NCBI GenBank assembly: GCA_002478115.1
Contig: DLMH01000108.1
Span: 35,027-99,026 of the forward strand
Reading direction: 5' to 3'
DNA length: 64,000 bases
From: Candidatus Acidiferrum typicum
GTDB taxonomy: Bacteria > Acidobacteriota > Terriglobia > Acidiferrales > UBA7541
Shown piece by piece: positions 45,135-54,000 of this stretch (position 1 is the stretch's first letter; each line of letters starts with the position of its first letter). Below the pieces are notes generated by a model. That model searched no databases. It was not told the DNA's origin and saw nothing but the letters and a program-made list of their open reading frames with translations. The translations under genes were made by a program, and so were the position numbers.

Positions 45135-46538
45135 TTGAACACTCAACGACAAGACGACCGGGACACGTACCGCCTCATCATCACTCGCCGCAGTGGGTCT
45201 GAACTCTTGTGTCTGCCCGATGGTCCGTACCATTCATTGCCTTCCGTTGATATCCCACGGTGGCAAAGAGTCGCGGAGCCAATCAGAGACGCAGTGAGAA
45301 CGCACTTAGACCTCGATGCCTATTCTCTTTTTACCTGCCCTTGCGAGACGCCAACAAGTGAGACACCCCGCACCCTTTTTCAGGCGATGGAATGCGTCCG
45401 TCCGGACGGCCCCGTCTCACAAATAGCATTCTGGGTTCCCATCTCCTCGCTGGTGATTGATTCCTTTCGGGATGCGCAGGATTTCCGTAGGATTTGCAAC
45501 ATTCTCAGGGCTCTCTCCCACGGCACTGAAACATGCAATGAAGGTCCATTTGCCAAACCAGGTTGGCTTCGCGAGCTCTGCAGTTGGATTGCACAGCAGC
45601 TTGAACCCCTGAAGTTCAGACTCACGGGCAATTTCCGGCAATTCAATGCGAGCTCTTCGTTCAGTTTGATCCGTTTCGAAACGACGGACGCTGCCTTCTG
45701 GTTCAAGGCTGTAGGCGCGCCAAACCTTCACGAATACGCAATATCGCAGGCCTTGGCACGATCGTTGCCCAATTATGTTCCGCGCGTCCTTGCAACAAAA
45801 CCCGAATGGCATGGGTGGCTCATGGCCGATGGGGGTGGCGTAACTCTCAACGATGTCCCAGATCCTTCCGCCTGGCAAACTGCCCTAACCACGCTCGCTA
45901 ATCTGCAAATCGATTCCACTGGACTAGAAGACGAGTTCTTGGAGGCCGGGTGCCGGGACTTGCGCTTGGCCGCACTGCTCGAAATGGTCGATCCATTTTT
46001 CGACGCCATGGCCGACTTAATGAAGCAGCAAACGAAGATGCCGCCGCCGATTCTCTCGCAGAAACAACTTGTGGACCTCGGCGCGACTTTGAAGGACGCT
46101 CTCCAGTGCCTGGCGCTGTCGGCCGTCCCCGATACGTTGGGCCACAGCGATTTCAATCCCGGCAATATCATTGTTGGCCCCGAGCGCTGCACTTTCCTTG
46201 ACTGGGCCGAAGCCTACGTCGGTCATCCATTCCTGACCTTTGAATATTTTCTTGCGCATCTGCGGAAAGACTATCCACAACTTGCGCCCCTCGAGAATGA
46301 GTTGAGAGCTTCCTACTCTCGCATTTGGAGTTCGGTCGCATCATCCGAGCAGATTGCGCATGCCTATTCGTTCTCACCCCTCGTCGCGGTTTATGCCTAT
46401 GCGGTCTCAAACAACGTCTGGCGGGATCCCGAACGCCTGAAGCTCCCCAGCTTCCAAGGCTATCTGCGAAGCCTGACCCGGCTGATGAAACAGGAAGCAG
46501 ACTCCATTCAGCGGCGGAGGGTCGAATGTCTCAACTGA
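45135..46538 (+). CDS. lasso-cluster phosphotransferase (APH-like) with N-terminal extra domain
   Basis: A 467-residue protein. The C-terminal 300 residues are aminoglycoside-phosphotransferase-like: AAFWFKAVGAPNLHEY (ATP Lys), LGHSDFNPGNIIV (Brenner catalytic loop) and FLDWAEAYVGHP (metal Asp). The N-terminal 150 residues (YRLIITRRSGSELLCLPDG) may be a Nudix-like fold. The TTG start at 45135 has GGGAGGG five bases upstream. Known lasso kinases of the paeninodin type are HPr-kinase-like, so an APH-type enzyme is different. It may phosphorylate the lasso peptide, whose tail has Ser, Thr and Tyr, or confer self-protection. Confidence 0.7.
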   Translation: MNTQRQDDRDTYRLIITRRSGSELLCLPDGPYHSLPSVDIPRWQRVAEPIRDAVRTHLDLDAYSLFTCPCETPTSETPRTLFQAMECVRPDGPVSQIAFWVPISSLVIDSFRDAQDFRRICNILRALSHGTETCNEGPFAKPGWLRELCSWIAQQLEPLKFRLTGNFRQFNASSSFSLIRFETTDAAFWFKAVGAPNLHEYAISQALARSLPNYVPRVLATKPEWHGWLMADGGGVTLNDVPDPSAWQTALTTLANLQIDSTGLEDEFLEAGCRDLRLAALLEMVDPFFDAMADLMKQQTKMPPPILSQKQLVDLGATLKDALQCLALSAVPDTLGHSDFNPGNIIVGPERCTFLDWAEAYVGHPFLTFEYFLAHLRKDYPQLAPLENELRASYSRIWSSVASSEQIAHAYSFSPLVAVYAYAVSNNVWRDPERLKLPSFQGYLRSLTRLMKQEADSIQRRRVECLN

Positions 46539-48562
46539 CCGTTTCCCGGCCTTGTTCAACGCCAGACCCGGTGACGGAGATTTTCCACGGTGTCTCCGTC
46601 ACCGACCCCTATCGCTGGCTCGAAGACCAGGACTCTCCTCGCACGCGCACTTGGATCGAAGAGCAAACCCGCTACGCCCGCTCCTATCTGGACAACATCC
46701 CGGGACGAGAACGCATTCGTGAGCGCATTCGAGAATTCCTTGCCGTCGAGACCTATGACTCCCTGCAAATCGCCGGTGGCCGCTACTTCTTCAGGAAGCG
46801 CCTCCCGGACCAAGAGCAGCCTTGCATCTACATGCGTGAAGGCGCAGACGGCAAGGATCGCCTTTTGATCGACCCCTCGGAAAGGAGAACCGGCAAATAC
46901 ACGGCGGTAAAGCCCCTTCGTGTTTCCCCTGACGGTCGGTTGCTCTTGTACGAGGTGAAAGAGGGGGGAGAGAGAACGGGGACTTTTGAGCTACTTGAAA
47001 TCGAAACTCGGAAGCGTCTGCCCGATCTCCTCCCCCGCGGCTACTTGCGCGGATTCTCGTTTGCGCCGGATAGCAAGAGTTTCTACTACGTCCACGAAGC
47101 CTTGGACGCAAAGCGGCCCTTCTACCGCGCCACATACCAGCACGTCCTGGGAACGCCCACCAGCGAAGACCGAGAGATTTTCTTCGCCGGCGAGGACGAG
47201 AGGATCCGGCTAAGCCTTTCTTCTGACGAGAAGCGCCTCGCCTTCTTCGTCCACCGGTTCCTCGAAAAGACACTCACAGACATCTACCTGCAATCATTCG
47301 ACGCGCTGACCCCACCAAAACTCATATTCAGCAAGATTGACTATCTGATAGGTCTGCGTTTCTTAGACGACAAAATTCTGGCAATCACCGACCGCAAGGC
47401 GCCAAACCGCAGGATCGTCGAAATCCGCCTTCAGGAAAACGGAGAACACAATTGGATCGATGTCGTTCCCGAGAGCGACATGCCTATAAGCCATTGGCTT
47501 GTTGCTGGAGACAGCATCTACGTCTCCTGCGTGAAAGAAATGATCCATCGCATCTTCGTCTTCGACCTCTCCGGGAAAAAGCTGGGCGAGATTCCTACTC
47601 GAAGTGACGAAACACTTCGCCTCATCGGCGCTTCGCCGGATGCCGATGAGATACTAATTGAAACAGAATCCTTCACTGAACCCATCGGCATCTTCCGTTA
47701 TTCCGCGAAGACAAACGAGCGTGCGCTGTGGGCGAAGAGAAGCGTCCCATTCGATCCCAACGACTTCGACTATTCCCAAATCTGGTTCATGTCCAAGGAT
47801 GGCACAAGAATCCCCATGTATCTCGTGGGCCGCCGCGATGTTCTCGAGCGGAGCGGCAATCCGACGATCATGACTTCCTATGGCGGCTACGGGGTTTCGA
47901 TGACGCCACAGTTCAGCATCTTCGTTGCTTTTCTCCTGGAACGAGGCTGCCTGTTTGCCTTGCCCAACATCCGAGGCGGCTCGGAGTTCGGTGTCGAGTG
48001 GCACAAGGCGGCGAAGCGTCGCAACCGCCAAACGGCCTTCAACGACTTCCTATGCGCTGCCGAATGGCTCTTCAAAACGGGGCGAACGGCTCCTGGAAAA
48101 CTAGGCATCTTTGGGGGCTCTAATTCCGGTCTGCTCGTTGGAGCGGCCCTCACGCAACGGCCGGATTTGTTCGGCGCTGTCGTCTGCATGGTCCCGATGC
48201 TTGACATGCTCCGTTATCACCTCTTCGATAACGCCCACATTTGGAAAGAGGAATTTGGCACCGTCGAAGACCCAGATGATTTCGCCGTTCTCGCGAAATA
48301 TTCTCCTTACCATCAGGTTCAGGATGGCGTGGCCTACCCTGCCACGATGATCGTCTCCGGTGACGCGGACCGGAACTGCAATCCGCTCCATGCACGCAAG
48401 ATGACCGCCCGGCTGCAAACGGCCAACACCTCCAATCACCCGATCTTTCTCGATTACAGCAAGTTTCGTGGGCATTCTCCCGTGCTTCCCCTAAGCGAGC
48501 GAGTTGAAGCACTGACGGATCGCATGGCTTTTCTGTGCAACCAGTTTCAACTGCCAGTGTGA
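46526..48562 (+). CDS. prolyl oligopeptidase (S9A) in lasso operon
   Basis: A 678-residue cytoplasmic-type prolyl oligopeptidase: N-terminal PDPVTEIFHGVSVTDPYRWL, seven-bladed propeller, then an alpha/beta-hydrolase. The catalytic Ser is in GGSNSGLLV (usual form GGSNGGLL), Asp in GDADRNCNP and His in RGHSP. There is no signal peptide. The ATG at 46526 overlaps the kinase stop. It might trim leader or tail peptides or degrade failed precursor. It is distinct from the Atxe2-type isopeptidase encoded on the other strand. Confidence 0.85.
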   Translation: MSQLTVSRPCSTPDPVTEIFHGVSVTDPYRWLEDQDSPRTRTWIEEQTRYARSYLDNIPGRERIRERIREFLAVETYDSLQIAGGRYFFRKRLPDQEQPCIYMREGADGKDRLLIDPSERRTGKYTAVKPLRVSPDGRLLLYEVKEGGERTGTFELLEIETRKRLPDLLPRGYLRGFSFAPDSKSFYYVHEALDAKRPFYRATYQHVLGTPTSEDREIFFAGEDERIRLSLSSDEKRLAFFVHRFLEKTLTDIYLQSFDALTPPKLIFSKIDYLIGLRFLDDKILAITDRKAPNRRIVEIRLQENGEHNWIDVVPESDMPISHWLVAGDSIYVSCVKEMIHRIFVFDLSGKKLGEIPTRSDETLRLIGASPDADEILIETESFTEPIGIFRYSAKTNERALWAKRSVPFDPNDFDYSQIWFMSKDGTRIPMYLVGRRDVLERSGNPTIMTSYGGYGVSMTPQFSIFVAFLLERGCLFALPNIRGGSEFGVEWHKAAKRRNRQTAFNDFLCAAEWLFKTGRTAPGKLGIFGGSNSGLLVGAALTQRPDLFGAVVCMVPMLDMLRYHLFDNAHIWKEEFGTVEDPDDFAVLAKYSPYHQVQDGVAYPATMIVSGDADRNCNPLHARKMTARLQTANTSNHPIFLDYSKFRGHSPVLPLSERVEALTDRMAFLCNQFQLPV

Positions 48563-48579
48563 CGACGGAGGTTTTGGTT

Positions 48580-48954
48580 ATGTCGTTTCTTGTCCTCAAA
48601 GCGTATTGGAACCTGATTCTTTTCGATCTCATCCTGGCCCGCGGCAATTTCGCAGCGCTTTACAACAAGGTGCGCAAATACCCGGTCGGCAATAAACCCG
48701 CGGTTCCTGATGCGGTCGAGCGAATCTGTTCCGCCGTTGACATGGCCTGCATCTGGTACTGGAAAGAAGCGCTTTGCCTGCAGCGATCCGCTGCGACTGC
48801 ATGCCTCCTAAAGCAATATGGCGTGCTCGCGCAAGTGGTCATTGGGGCACAACAGATGCCCTTCAAGGCGCACGCCTGGGTCGAGGTAGATCGCCGCGTG
48901 GTCAACGACAAACCGTACACGCCAGAAATGTACGCAGTTCTCGATCGGTGCTGA
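48580..48954 (+). CDS. lasso peptide leader peptidase B2 (transglutaminase-like)
   Basis: A 124-residue cysteine protease that removes the leader from the RRE-bound precursor. The catalytic Cys is in ALCLQRSAATACLL, His in FKAHAWVEV and Asp in RVVND. N-terminal helix LVLKAYWNLILFDLILARG is typical. ATG 48580 has GGAGG eight bases upstream. The stand-alone B2 plus B1 arrangement is the split form of McjB. Confidence 0.9.
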   Translation: MSFLVLKAYWNLILFDLILARGNFAALYNKVRKYPVGNKPAVPDAVERICSAVDMACIWYWKEALCLQRSAATACLLKQYGVLAQVVIGAQQMPFKAHAWVEVDRRVVNDKPYTPEMYAVLDRC

Positions 48955-48980
48955 GTCTCTGTCAGGAAAGGTGATCAACC

Positions 48981-50915
48981 GTGAGTGTCCAATTTGGAAG
49001 ATGGAATCTGGATGGCAAGCCGGTCGACCGGGACTATCTCGAAAAGGTCACCCCGCTTCTCGCTCCGTACGGCCCAGACGGTGCCGGCTCCTATTCCAAC
49101 GGAAACATCAGCATCCTGTACCGGGGCTTTCATACCACGAAGGAATCGCGCCGCGAATCGCAGCCGCACGTTACCTCGTCCGGCCCCATCCTCACCTGGG
49201 ACGGCCGCCTGGACAATCGCGCCGAACTCATCGGTCAGTTGGGCGATCTTGTGACCGTGCATTCCACCGACGTTGAGATCGTCTCCGCTGCTTATGAATA
49301 TTGGTGGGAGGACTGCTTCGCCATGTTGATTGGCGACTGGGCCCTCTCGATCTGGAACCCGCACACGCGGTCACTGATTCTCGCGAAAGACCCCATCGGC
49401 ACGCGCCAGCTCTACTACTCGTTCGACGACAAGCAGGTGTCCTGGAGCACTATCCTTGATCCGCTCATCCTTCTTGCAGGAAAGACCTTTGCGCTCTGCG
49501 AAGAATACATCGCCGGGTGGTTCTCGTTCTTCCCTGCCGCTCATCTGACGCCCTACGTCGGGATTCATTCCGCCCCGCCGTCCTCGTCGGTGCTCATACG
49601 AGCGGGAAAACACATCGTCAGCAAATATTGGGATTTTGATCCGAGCAAGAGAATCCGTTATCGTGCGGATGGCGAATACGAAGAGCACTTCCGCGCCGTC
49701 TTCGGCGAATCCGTCCGCCGCAGGCTCCGCTCCGACAGTCCCATCCTTGCTGAACTTAGTGGCGGCATGGACTCCTCCTCCATCGTCTGCATGGCCGACG
49801 CTATCATCGCCCACGGAGCCGCCGAAACCCCGCGCCTAGACACCATCTCCTACTACGACGATTCCGAACCCAACTGGAACGAGCGCCCCTACTTCACCAA
49901 AGTGGAAGAAAAACGCGGCCGCACCGGTACCCACATCGACATGGGCTCACAAGAACTTTTCAAGTTTGAGTTCGACAGCGACCATTTCGCCGCCACTCCC
50001 GGCTCCGGCGGCGGCCGCCCCTCCGAAGCCGGCCGTCAAATCGCAGCCTGCATCGCCTCCCAAGGAAACCGCGTCGTCCTCTCCGGCATTGGCGGCGACG
50101 AATTCACCGGTGGCGTCCCAAGTCCCACCCCCGAACTACAAGATCTTCTAGCCCGAGGTCTTTTCAGGCCCCTCGCGCACCAACTCAAAGTCTGGGCCCT
50201 CAACAAGCGCAAGCCGTGGTTCTACCTATTATTTGATGCCGTCCGGGAATTCTTTCCTCCCGCACTCGTTGGAGTCCCGAAATACAAACGCCCCGCGGCC
50301 TGGTTCAATCCCGCCTTCGTCAAACGGAACCGCGCGGCTCTGACTGGTTATGAGGACCGGACAAAGATCTTCGGCCCCCTACCGAGCTTTCAAGGACATA
50401 TAGGCACCGTGGATGTGCTGCGAAGGCAGCTTGCATGCTCTGACTTGTCATCCGATCTGCCTCGGGAGAAACGCTATCCCTACCTCGACCGCACCCTGCT
50501 CGAATTCCTATCCGCAATCCCGCGCGAACAACTTGTCCGCCCCGGCCAGCGCCGCTCTCTGATGCGTCGTGCGCTCATCGGCATTGTCCCCGACGAACTC
50601 CTGAACCGGAAACGTAAGGCATTTGTTAATCGTGGTCCCAGGGTGGGGATTGCAGCAGAGTGTTCAGGTCTGGAACTCGGCCAACACATGCTCATCAGTT
50701 CCCTTGGGATCGCCGATTCAACGCGCTTCGCGGAGGCACTGCAAAAGATTCGGCGAGGGGCAGAGGTTCCCGTGGTCACGCTTATGCGCACTCTTGGTAT
50801 TGAGTTCTGGCTCCGAAACCTAACTACCAGGCATGTCTTGGGTGGTGCAGCTTGGCAGACACGGCCAGCGACCAAGCAGGCGCTCCGCAATCCTACTGAC
50901 CAGCTCTGCTTATGA
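48981..50915 (+). CDS. lasso cyclase (asparagine synthetase-like, C protein)
   Basis: A 644-residue asparagine synthetase B homologue that adenylates the ring Asp/Glu and closes the macrolactam. N-terminal amidotransferase-like domain (starts SVQFGRWN, without the catalytic Cys2, as in lasso cyclases), TWDGRLDNR, DPIGTRQLYY and the PP-loop SGGMDSSSIV near residue 258. C-terminal YPYLDRTLLEFLSAIPREQL block is present. GTG start with AGGAAAGG upstream. It ends 82 bases before the first precursor. Confidence 0.92.
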   Translation: MSVQFGRWNLDGKPVDRDYLEKVTPLLAPYGPDGAGSYSNGNISILYRGFHTTKESRRESQPHVTSSGPILTWDGRLDNRAELIGQLGDLVTVHSTDVEIVSAAYEYWWEDCFAMLIGDWALSIWNPHTRSLILAKDPIGTRQLYYSFDDKQVSWSTILDPLILLAGKTFALCEEYIAGWFSFFPAAHLTPYVGIHSAPPSSSVLIRAGKHIVSKYWDFDPSKRIRYRADGEYEEHFRAVFGESVRRRLRSDSPILAELSGGMDSSSIVCMADAIIAHGAAETPRLDTISYYDDSEPNWNERPYFTKVEEKRGRTGTHIDMGSQELFKFEFDSDHFAATPGSGGGRPSEAGRQIAACIASQGNRVVLSGIGGDEFTGGVPSPTPELQDLLARGLFRPLAHQLKVWALNKRKPWFYLLFDAVREFFPPALVGVPKYKRPAAWFNPAFVKRNRAALTGYEDRTKIFGPLPSFQGHIGTVDVLRRQLACSDLSSDLPREKRYPYLDRTLLEFLSAIPREQLVRPGQRRSLMRRALIGIVPDELLNRKRKAFVNRGPRVGIAAECSGLELGQHMLISSLGIADSTRFAEALQKIRRGAEVPVVTLMRTLGIEFWLRNLTTRHVLGGAAWQTRPATKQALRNPTDQLCL

Positions 50916-50997
50916 GGCAGGTAAGTAAAGAAACGATTAATTGATAAAAAACGATATCTCAGCTGAGAAATTCAAAAGGGAAAGGAGGTGAAACTCA

Positions 50998-51150
50998 ATG
51001 AACTACACCAAACCAGAAATCACTTCGCTTGCGTCTGCAAGCTTGGTGATTCAGGGCTCGCCCTCAGGATCACCAAAGACCGTGTTTCACATTAATGACT
51101 ACCTGGACATAGATTACGCAACGCCGGCTGCATACGAGGCCGACGAGTAG
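50998..51150 (+). CDS. lasso precursor peptide A1
   Basis: A 50-residue precursor placed after the cyclase, with a strong AAAGGAGGTG ribosome site. The leader begins MNYTKPEITSLASAS, containing the YxxP-type element recognised by RRE proteins. The C-terminal 20 residues (HINDYLDIDYATPAAYEADE) align without gaps with A2. Possible cores: starting at Phe30 (Thr at -2, ring to Asp37 at core position 8), or starting near His31/Ile32 (ring to Asp39). Gly20 as first residue does not place Asp or Glu at 7-9. The end YEADE is shared in form with A2. Too short for routine gene callers. Confidence 0.85.
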   Translation: MNYTKPEITSLASASLVIQGSPSGSPKTVFHINDYLDIDYATPAAYEADE

Positions 51151-51157
51151 AACATAA

Positions 51158-51189
51158 GCCGGGAGGCTCAAGGCGCCGAGCCTCGCGGC
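51158..51189 (+). promoter_or_regulatory. conserved hairpin after precursor A1
   Basis: A 12-position stem (GCCGGGAGGCTC and GAGCCTCGCGGC, 11 pairs) around an 8-base AAGGCGCC loop, eight bases after the stop. The same structure follows A2 with compensating changes. No T-run, so mRNA protection of the precursor message is more likely than termination. Confidence 0.8.
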
Positions 51190-51278
51190 TTCTAAACTCC
51201 CGGCGTCAACGCAGTATTCGAGATCCGCTTGGACTTTAGGTTCGCAAACATGCTGACCTAGAAAGGAGCCAAAAATCA

Positions 51279-51416
51279 ATGAACTACACCAAACCAGAAA
51301 TCACTTCGCTTGCATCTGCAAGCTCCGTGATTAAGGGCGAGAGCAAGAAAATGGGCGGCCAGGACAGTGTGCCCATAGACTGGACATCAGTTCCTGCATA
51401 CGAGGGAGACGAGTAG
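51279..51416 (+). CDS. lasso precursor peptide A2
   Basis: A 45-residue precursor with GAAAGGAG upstream. Its first 15 residues match A1 exactly (MNYTKPEITSLASAS) while the rest diverges. The final 20 residues GGQDSVPIDWTSVPAYEGDE align gap-free with A1. If the core starts at Gly26, a nine-residue ring to Asp34 is possible; at Gly27, an eight-residue ring. The usual Thr at -2 is absent (Lys or Met), which is atypical. It arose with A1 by tandem duplication; the repeat unit is about 281 bp. Confidence 0.83.
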   Translation: MNYTKPEITSLASASSVIKGESKKMGGQDSVPIDWTSVPAYEGDE

Positions 51417-51423
51417 AACATAA

Positions 51424-51455
51424 GTCGGGAGGCTCAAGGCGCCGAGCCTCTCGGC
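51424..51455 (+). promoter_or_regulatory. conserved hairpin after precursor A2
   Basis: Stem GTCGGGAGGCTC / GAGCCTCTCGGC with the same loop as after A1. The differences from the A1 copy keep pairing (a C-G becomes T-G, a G-G mismatch becomes G-T), so the fold rather than the sequence is conserved. Confidence 0.8.
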
Positions 51456-51538
51456 TTCTAAATCCACGCATTCAAGACGTTGTCTGACGTTTGGAGTTCA
51501 AGATGTACACACCTTTCCCTGGGAGGTAAACGCAGAGC

Positions 51539-51696
51539 GTGGATCGACACTCATAGAATACGACAAGCTGCAAATCTTCGATTTAACGCATCCTGTGACC
51601 ACGATTCATGGAGGACAACAGAAAGTTCCTTGCACCTGTAGCGAATCTATCGTTCTTAACCTCATGACCCCGCCAGCATTCGAAGCCTACGAGTAG
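51539..51696 (+). pseudogene. decayed third lasso precursor (frameshift)
   Basis: The frame ending at TAG 51694 encodes EYDKLQIFDLTHPVTTIHGG and then a tail finishing TPPAFEAYE. This aligns with the A1/A2 leader spacing (Y-x-K-x-x-I-x-x-L) and with their C-terminal YExxE. It has no start codon in frame. The only start with a nearby GGGAGG is GTG 51539, which is one base out of frame. One missing base near 51552 would restore a 52-residue precursor. The acceptor Asp of A1/A2 is Asn here. No hairpin follows. Probably a dead copy. Confidence 0.6.
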
Positions 51697-51782
51697 TGGA
51701 GATGGCAGATGCTTCAAATTCTTGATCACCCAGCAACGGACGATGAGAAACGTGCCCTATGCCCGCGGCTTGAAATTCCATG

Positions 51783-53921
51783 CTAATTCTGGCTTTCCCG
51801 AGTATCCTTTTCGTTCGATTGCGCTTTCTCTTGTAGCTGGCGCAGTTGACGCCAGCGCTGGTACTGCCCGCTTTTGGCCGGATCCGCGCTCTCTTCAGAT
51901 TTGAGCCAAAATCTAAACCAATCGAGATTGCGCTCATAAATTTGGTAGCGATGTTTTGGCTGGTTTAAGTGATGAAGTTCGTCCGGGTAAATGAATAGCT
52001 CCATGGGCCTTCCAAGGTCTCGAAGAGACGTATACAACGCAAGGTCCTGCAGGAACTCAGAATCAGGGTCATTGTTCAGCACCGGTGCATCTATTCGGTC
52101 TGCGTTTAATTCAGGAGCCCTCTGCCTCCAATTGGCCTTAGATTTTCCCTCAGGCCACCCTCCCTCACCGTCCCTCGAAAAAACGTCGTCCTGAACGTGT
52201 CTCCGTGCCATGTAATAATAGTATGGACTATCATCCCCTGCGGCGCCGCTCACAGCCCGGAAGAGTTTGGTGTGTGTGATTGCGTATGACACAATCTCCG
52301 TTCCCCGGCTATATCCCGCCAAGCCTACTCTTGTAGTATCGGCGACGCCCATCTTTGCAGCCGCATCGATAGCCATCTCTATGCTCGCGTCCACCGATTC
52401 ATACCACGATAAATATCGTTGGAAATCGCCCGGTTTGTTGTCAAATTCCCTGATGCCGTAATCGAAGCTCAAAACAGCAAATCCATGTGCCGCATAGACG
52501 TGAATGGGATTCTCATCCCCCGAAGCGCCGCGCGGGAACTCACGGGTCCGGTACGTCGTGACGATCAATGGGTACTTCTTTCCGGGCTCATAGTTCAGCG
52601 GTTTCACCAATTCTGCCCACCAACTATCTCCATATCTATTGACGCCATCCAGGCGTGTGATTGAGCCGAGTTCTAGATTTGCAAATTCCGGATTCAGATC
52701 GACTAGCGTTCGTCCAGTGCCAGTCGCTATGTCTACGAGAGCAACTTGAGAAGGTGCGGCCCTGTTTTCGCCCGCGCACGCCATATACCGAAAGCTCCTG
52801 TCGGGCGAGCAATCATAGAGTGCGTCCGAACTACTAAAGACCTGCCTCGGCGTTCCGCCTCCAGCAGGTACCACCATGAGCTTATTAGGATGGCCGTCCC
52901 CCAAATTCTGGGTAAAGTAGATTCCACTGCTGTCGATAGCCCACCAATAATCGCCAACGAAGTAGACCCCTGGCGCCACATTGACAGGCGTTCCTCCAAC
53001 AACGGGCTTGGAAAACAATTCATAAACGACCTTGGTTCCCGGAGAATCGTCGATAATCCGATATGCAACTCTATGACCATCGGGCGAGACCTTAGCGTCG
53101 AGCAAGTGATGCCCTACAAAAGTTGAAGCTCCAGTTCTGTCGTTGTATTCTTCCCCGATATCGCTAACCCATCGACCAATGGAGTTCGCCTCTGCCTTTG
53201 TCTGCTTCCGTTCCTCGCCTGTAGTGACGTCGTGAATCCACGTCTCGATCTCATGAGGCTTTGCCGCGAGTACCTCACTTACTACGGGCCGGCCATGCCC
53301 AGCATCAAGGCCCCCGTCGTAAAGAATTCCATCTTCGGACAACCTCTGATTCTCTGCGGGGTCTCGCGGTTTCTCGAACGTCACAACGATCTTGTCACCA
53401 TCTAGAGTCCAGCGATAACTCTGGACATTACCGGGAACATTCGTTATTTGTCTTGGATGATCTCCATTGAGGCCCCATCGCCACACTTGCCAACTCGCCG
53501 CCTTGTCCATCTTTGCCAGACGCGTAATGTACTTGCTGTCCCGTGACCACTGCGGCGATTCGGACAACCATTGGTTGATTGGATCCCATCGTGGTGCGCC
53601 CGCAGTCCCGAGGCAGACGGGAGCGCTGCCGGGCGCGGTCCCAACGACGTACAACCCGCTCTGATAGCCGTTCGTTTCATACACGGCCTGCCCGGCCACA
53701 AACGCAACGTATTTGCCGTCAGGCGAAATACTGACTCCTTTTTCATCTCGAATCTCTAGCAGATCCATGCTACTGACGGGGCGTCGTTTGCTCTTCTCAA
53801 GAGACGGGATTCGCACGGGCGTTGGGTCAAAACCGACGGCGTCGAAATCTTGGGCACCAGCCGATAAAATCGCACTCGATAGTAGGAAAAAGAGAACGCT
53901 GGCGCTGCGGGCGTAGTTCAT
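51783..53921 (-). CDS. Atxe2-type lasso peptide isopeptidase
   Basis: A 712-residue exported serine hydrolase of the S9 family that opens the macrolactam ring of lasso peptides. It has a signal peptide (SVLFFLLSSAILSAGAQ), a beta-propeller, then the hydrolase with the nucleophile Ser in VGLAGYSRGTE. The C-terminal block ELHHLNQPKHRYQIYERNLD, then WFRFWLKSEESADPAKSGQY, is the family hallmark. ATG 53921 gives the signal peptide directly. It converges on the precursor genes and lies 79 bases after the TonB receptor gene on the same strand. Confidence 0.88.
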   Translation of the reverse strand: MNYARSASVLFFLLSSAILSAGAQDFDAVGFDPTPVRIPSLEKSKRRPVSSMDLLEIRDEKGVSISPDGKYVAFVAGQAVYETNGYQSGLYVVGTAPGSAPVCLGTAGAPRWDPINQWLSESPQWSRDSKYITRLAKMDKAASWQVWRWGLNGDHPRQITNVPGNVQSYRWTLDGDKIVVTFEKPRDPAENQRLSEDGILYDGGLDAGHGRPVVSEVLAAKPHEIETWIHDVTTGEERKQTKAEANSIGRWVSDIGEEYNDRTGASTFVGHHLLDAKVSPDGHRVAYRIIDDSPGTKVVYELFSKPVVGGTPVNVAPGVYFVGDYWWAIDSSGIYFTQNLGDGHPNKLMVVPAGGGTPRQVFSSSDALYDCSPDRSFRYMACAGENRAAPSQVALVDIATGTGRTLVDLNPEFANLELGSITRLDGVNRYGDSWWAELVKPLNYEPGKKYPLIVTTYRTREFPRGASGDENPIHVYAAHGFAVLSFDYGIREFDNKPGDFQRYLSWYESVDASIEMAIDAAAKMGVADTTRVGLAGYSRGTEIVSYAITHTKLFRAVSGAAGDDSPYYYYMARRHVQDDVFSRDGEGGWPEGKSKANWRQRAPELNADRIDAPVLNNDPDSEFLQDLALYTSLRDLGRPMELFIYPDELHHLNQPKHRYQIYERNLDWFRFWLKSEESADPAKSGQYQRWRQLRQLQEKAQSNEKDTRESQN

Positions 53922-54000
53922 CCAAATTGCCTCACAAGGATTTGGTTGCCCAAGAACCGTCGATACCGGAAAGGAGGCAGGACCATTCTCGCTTGGCACA

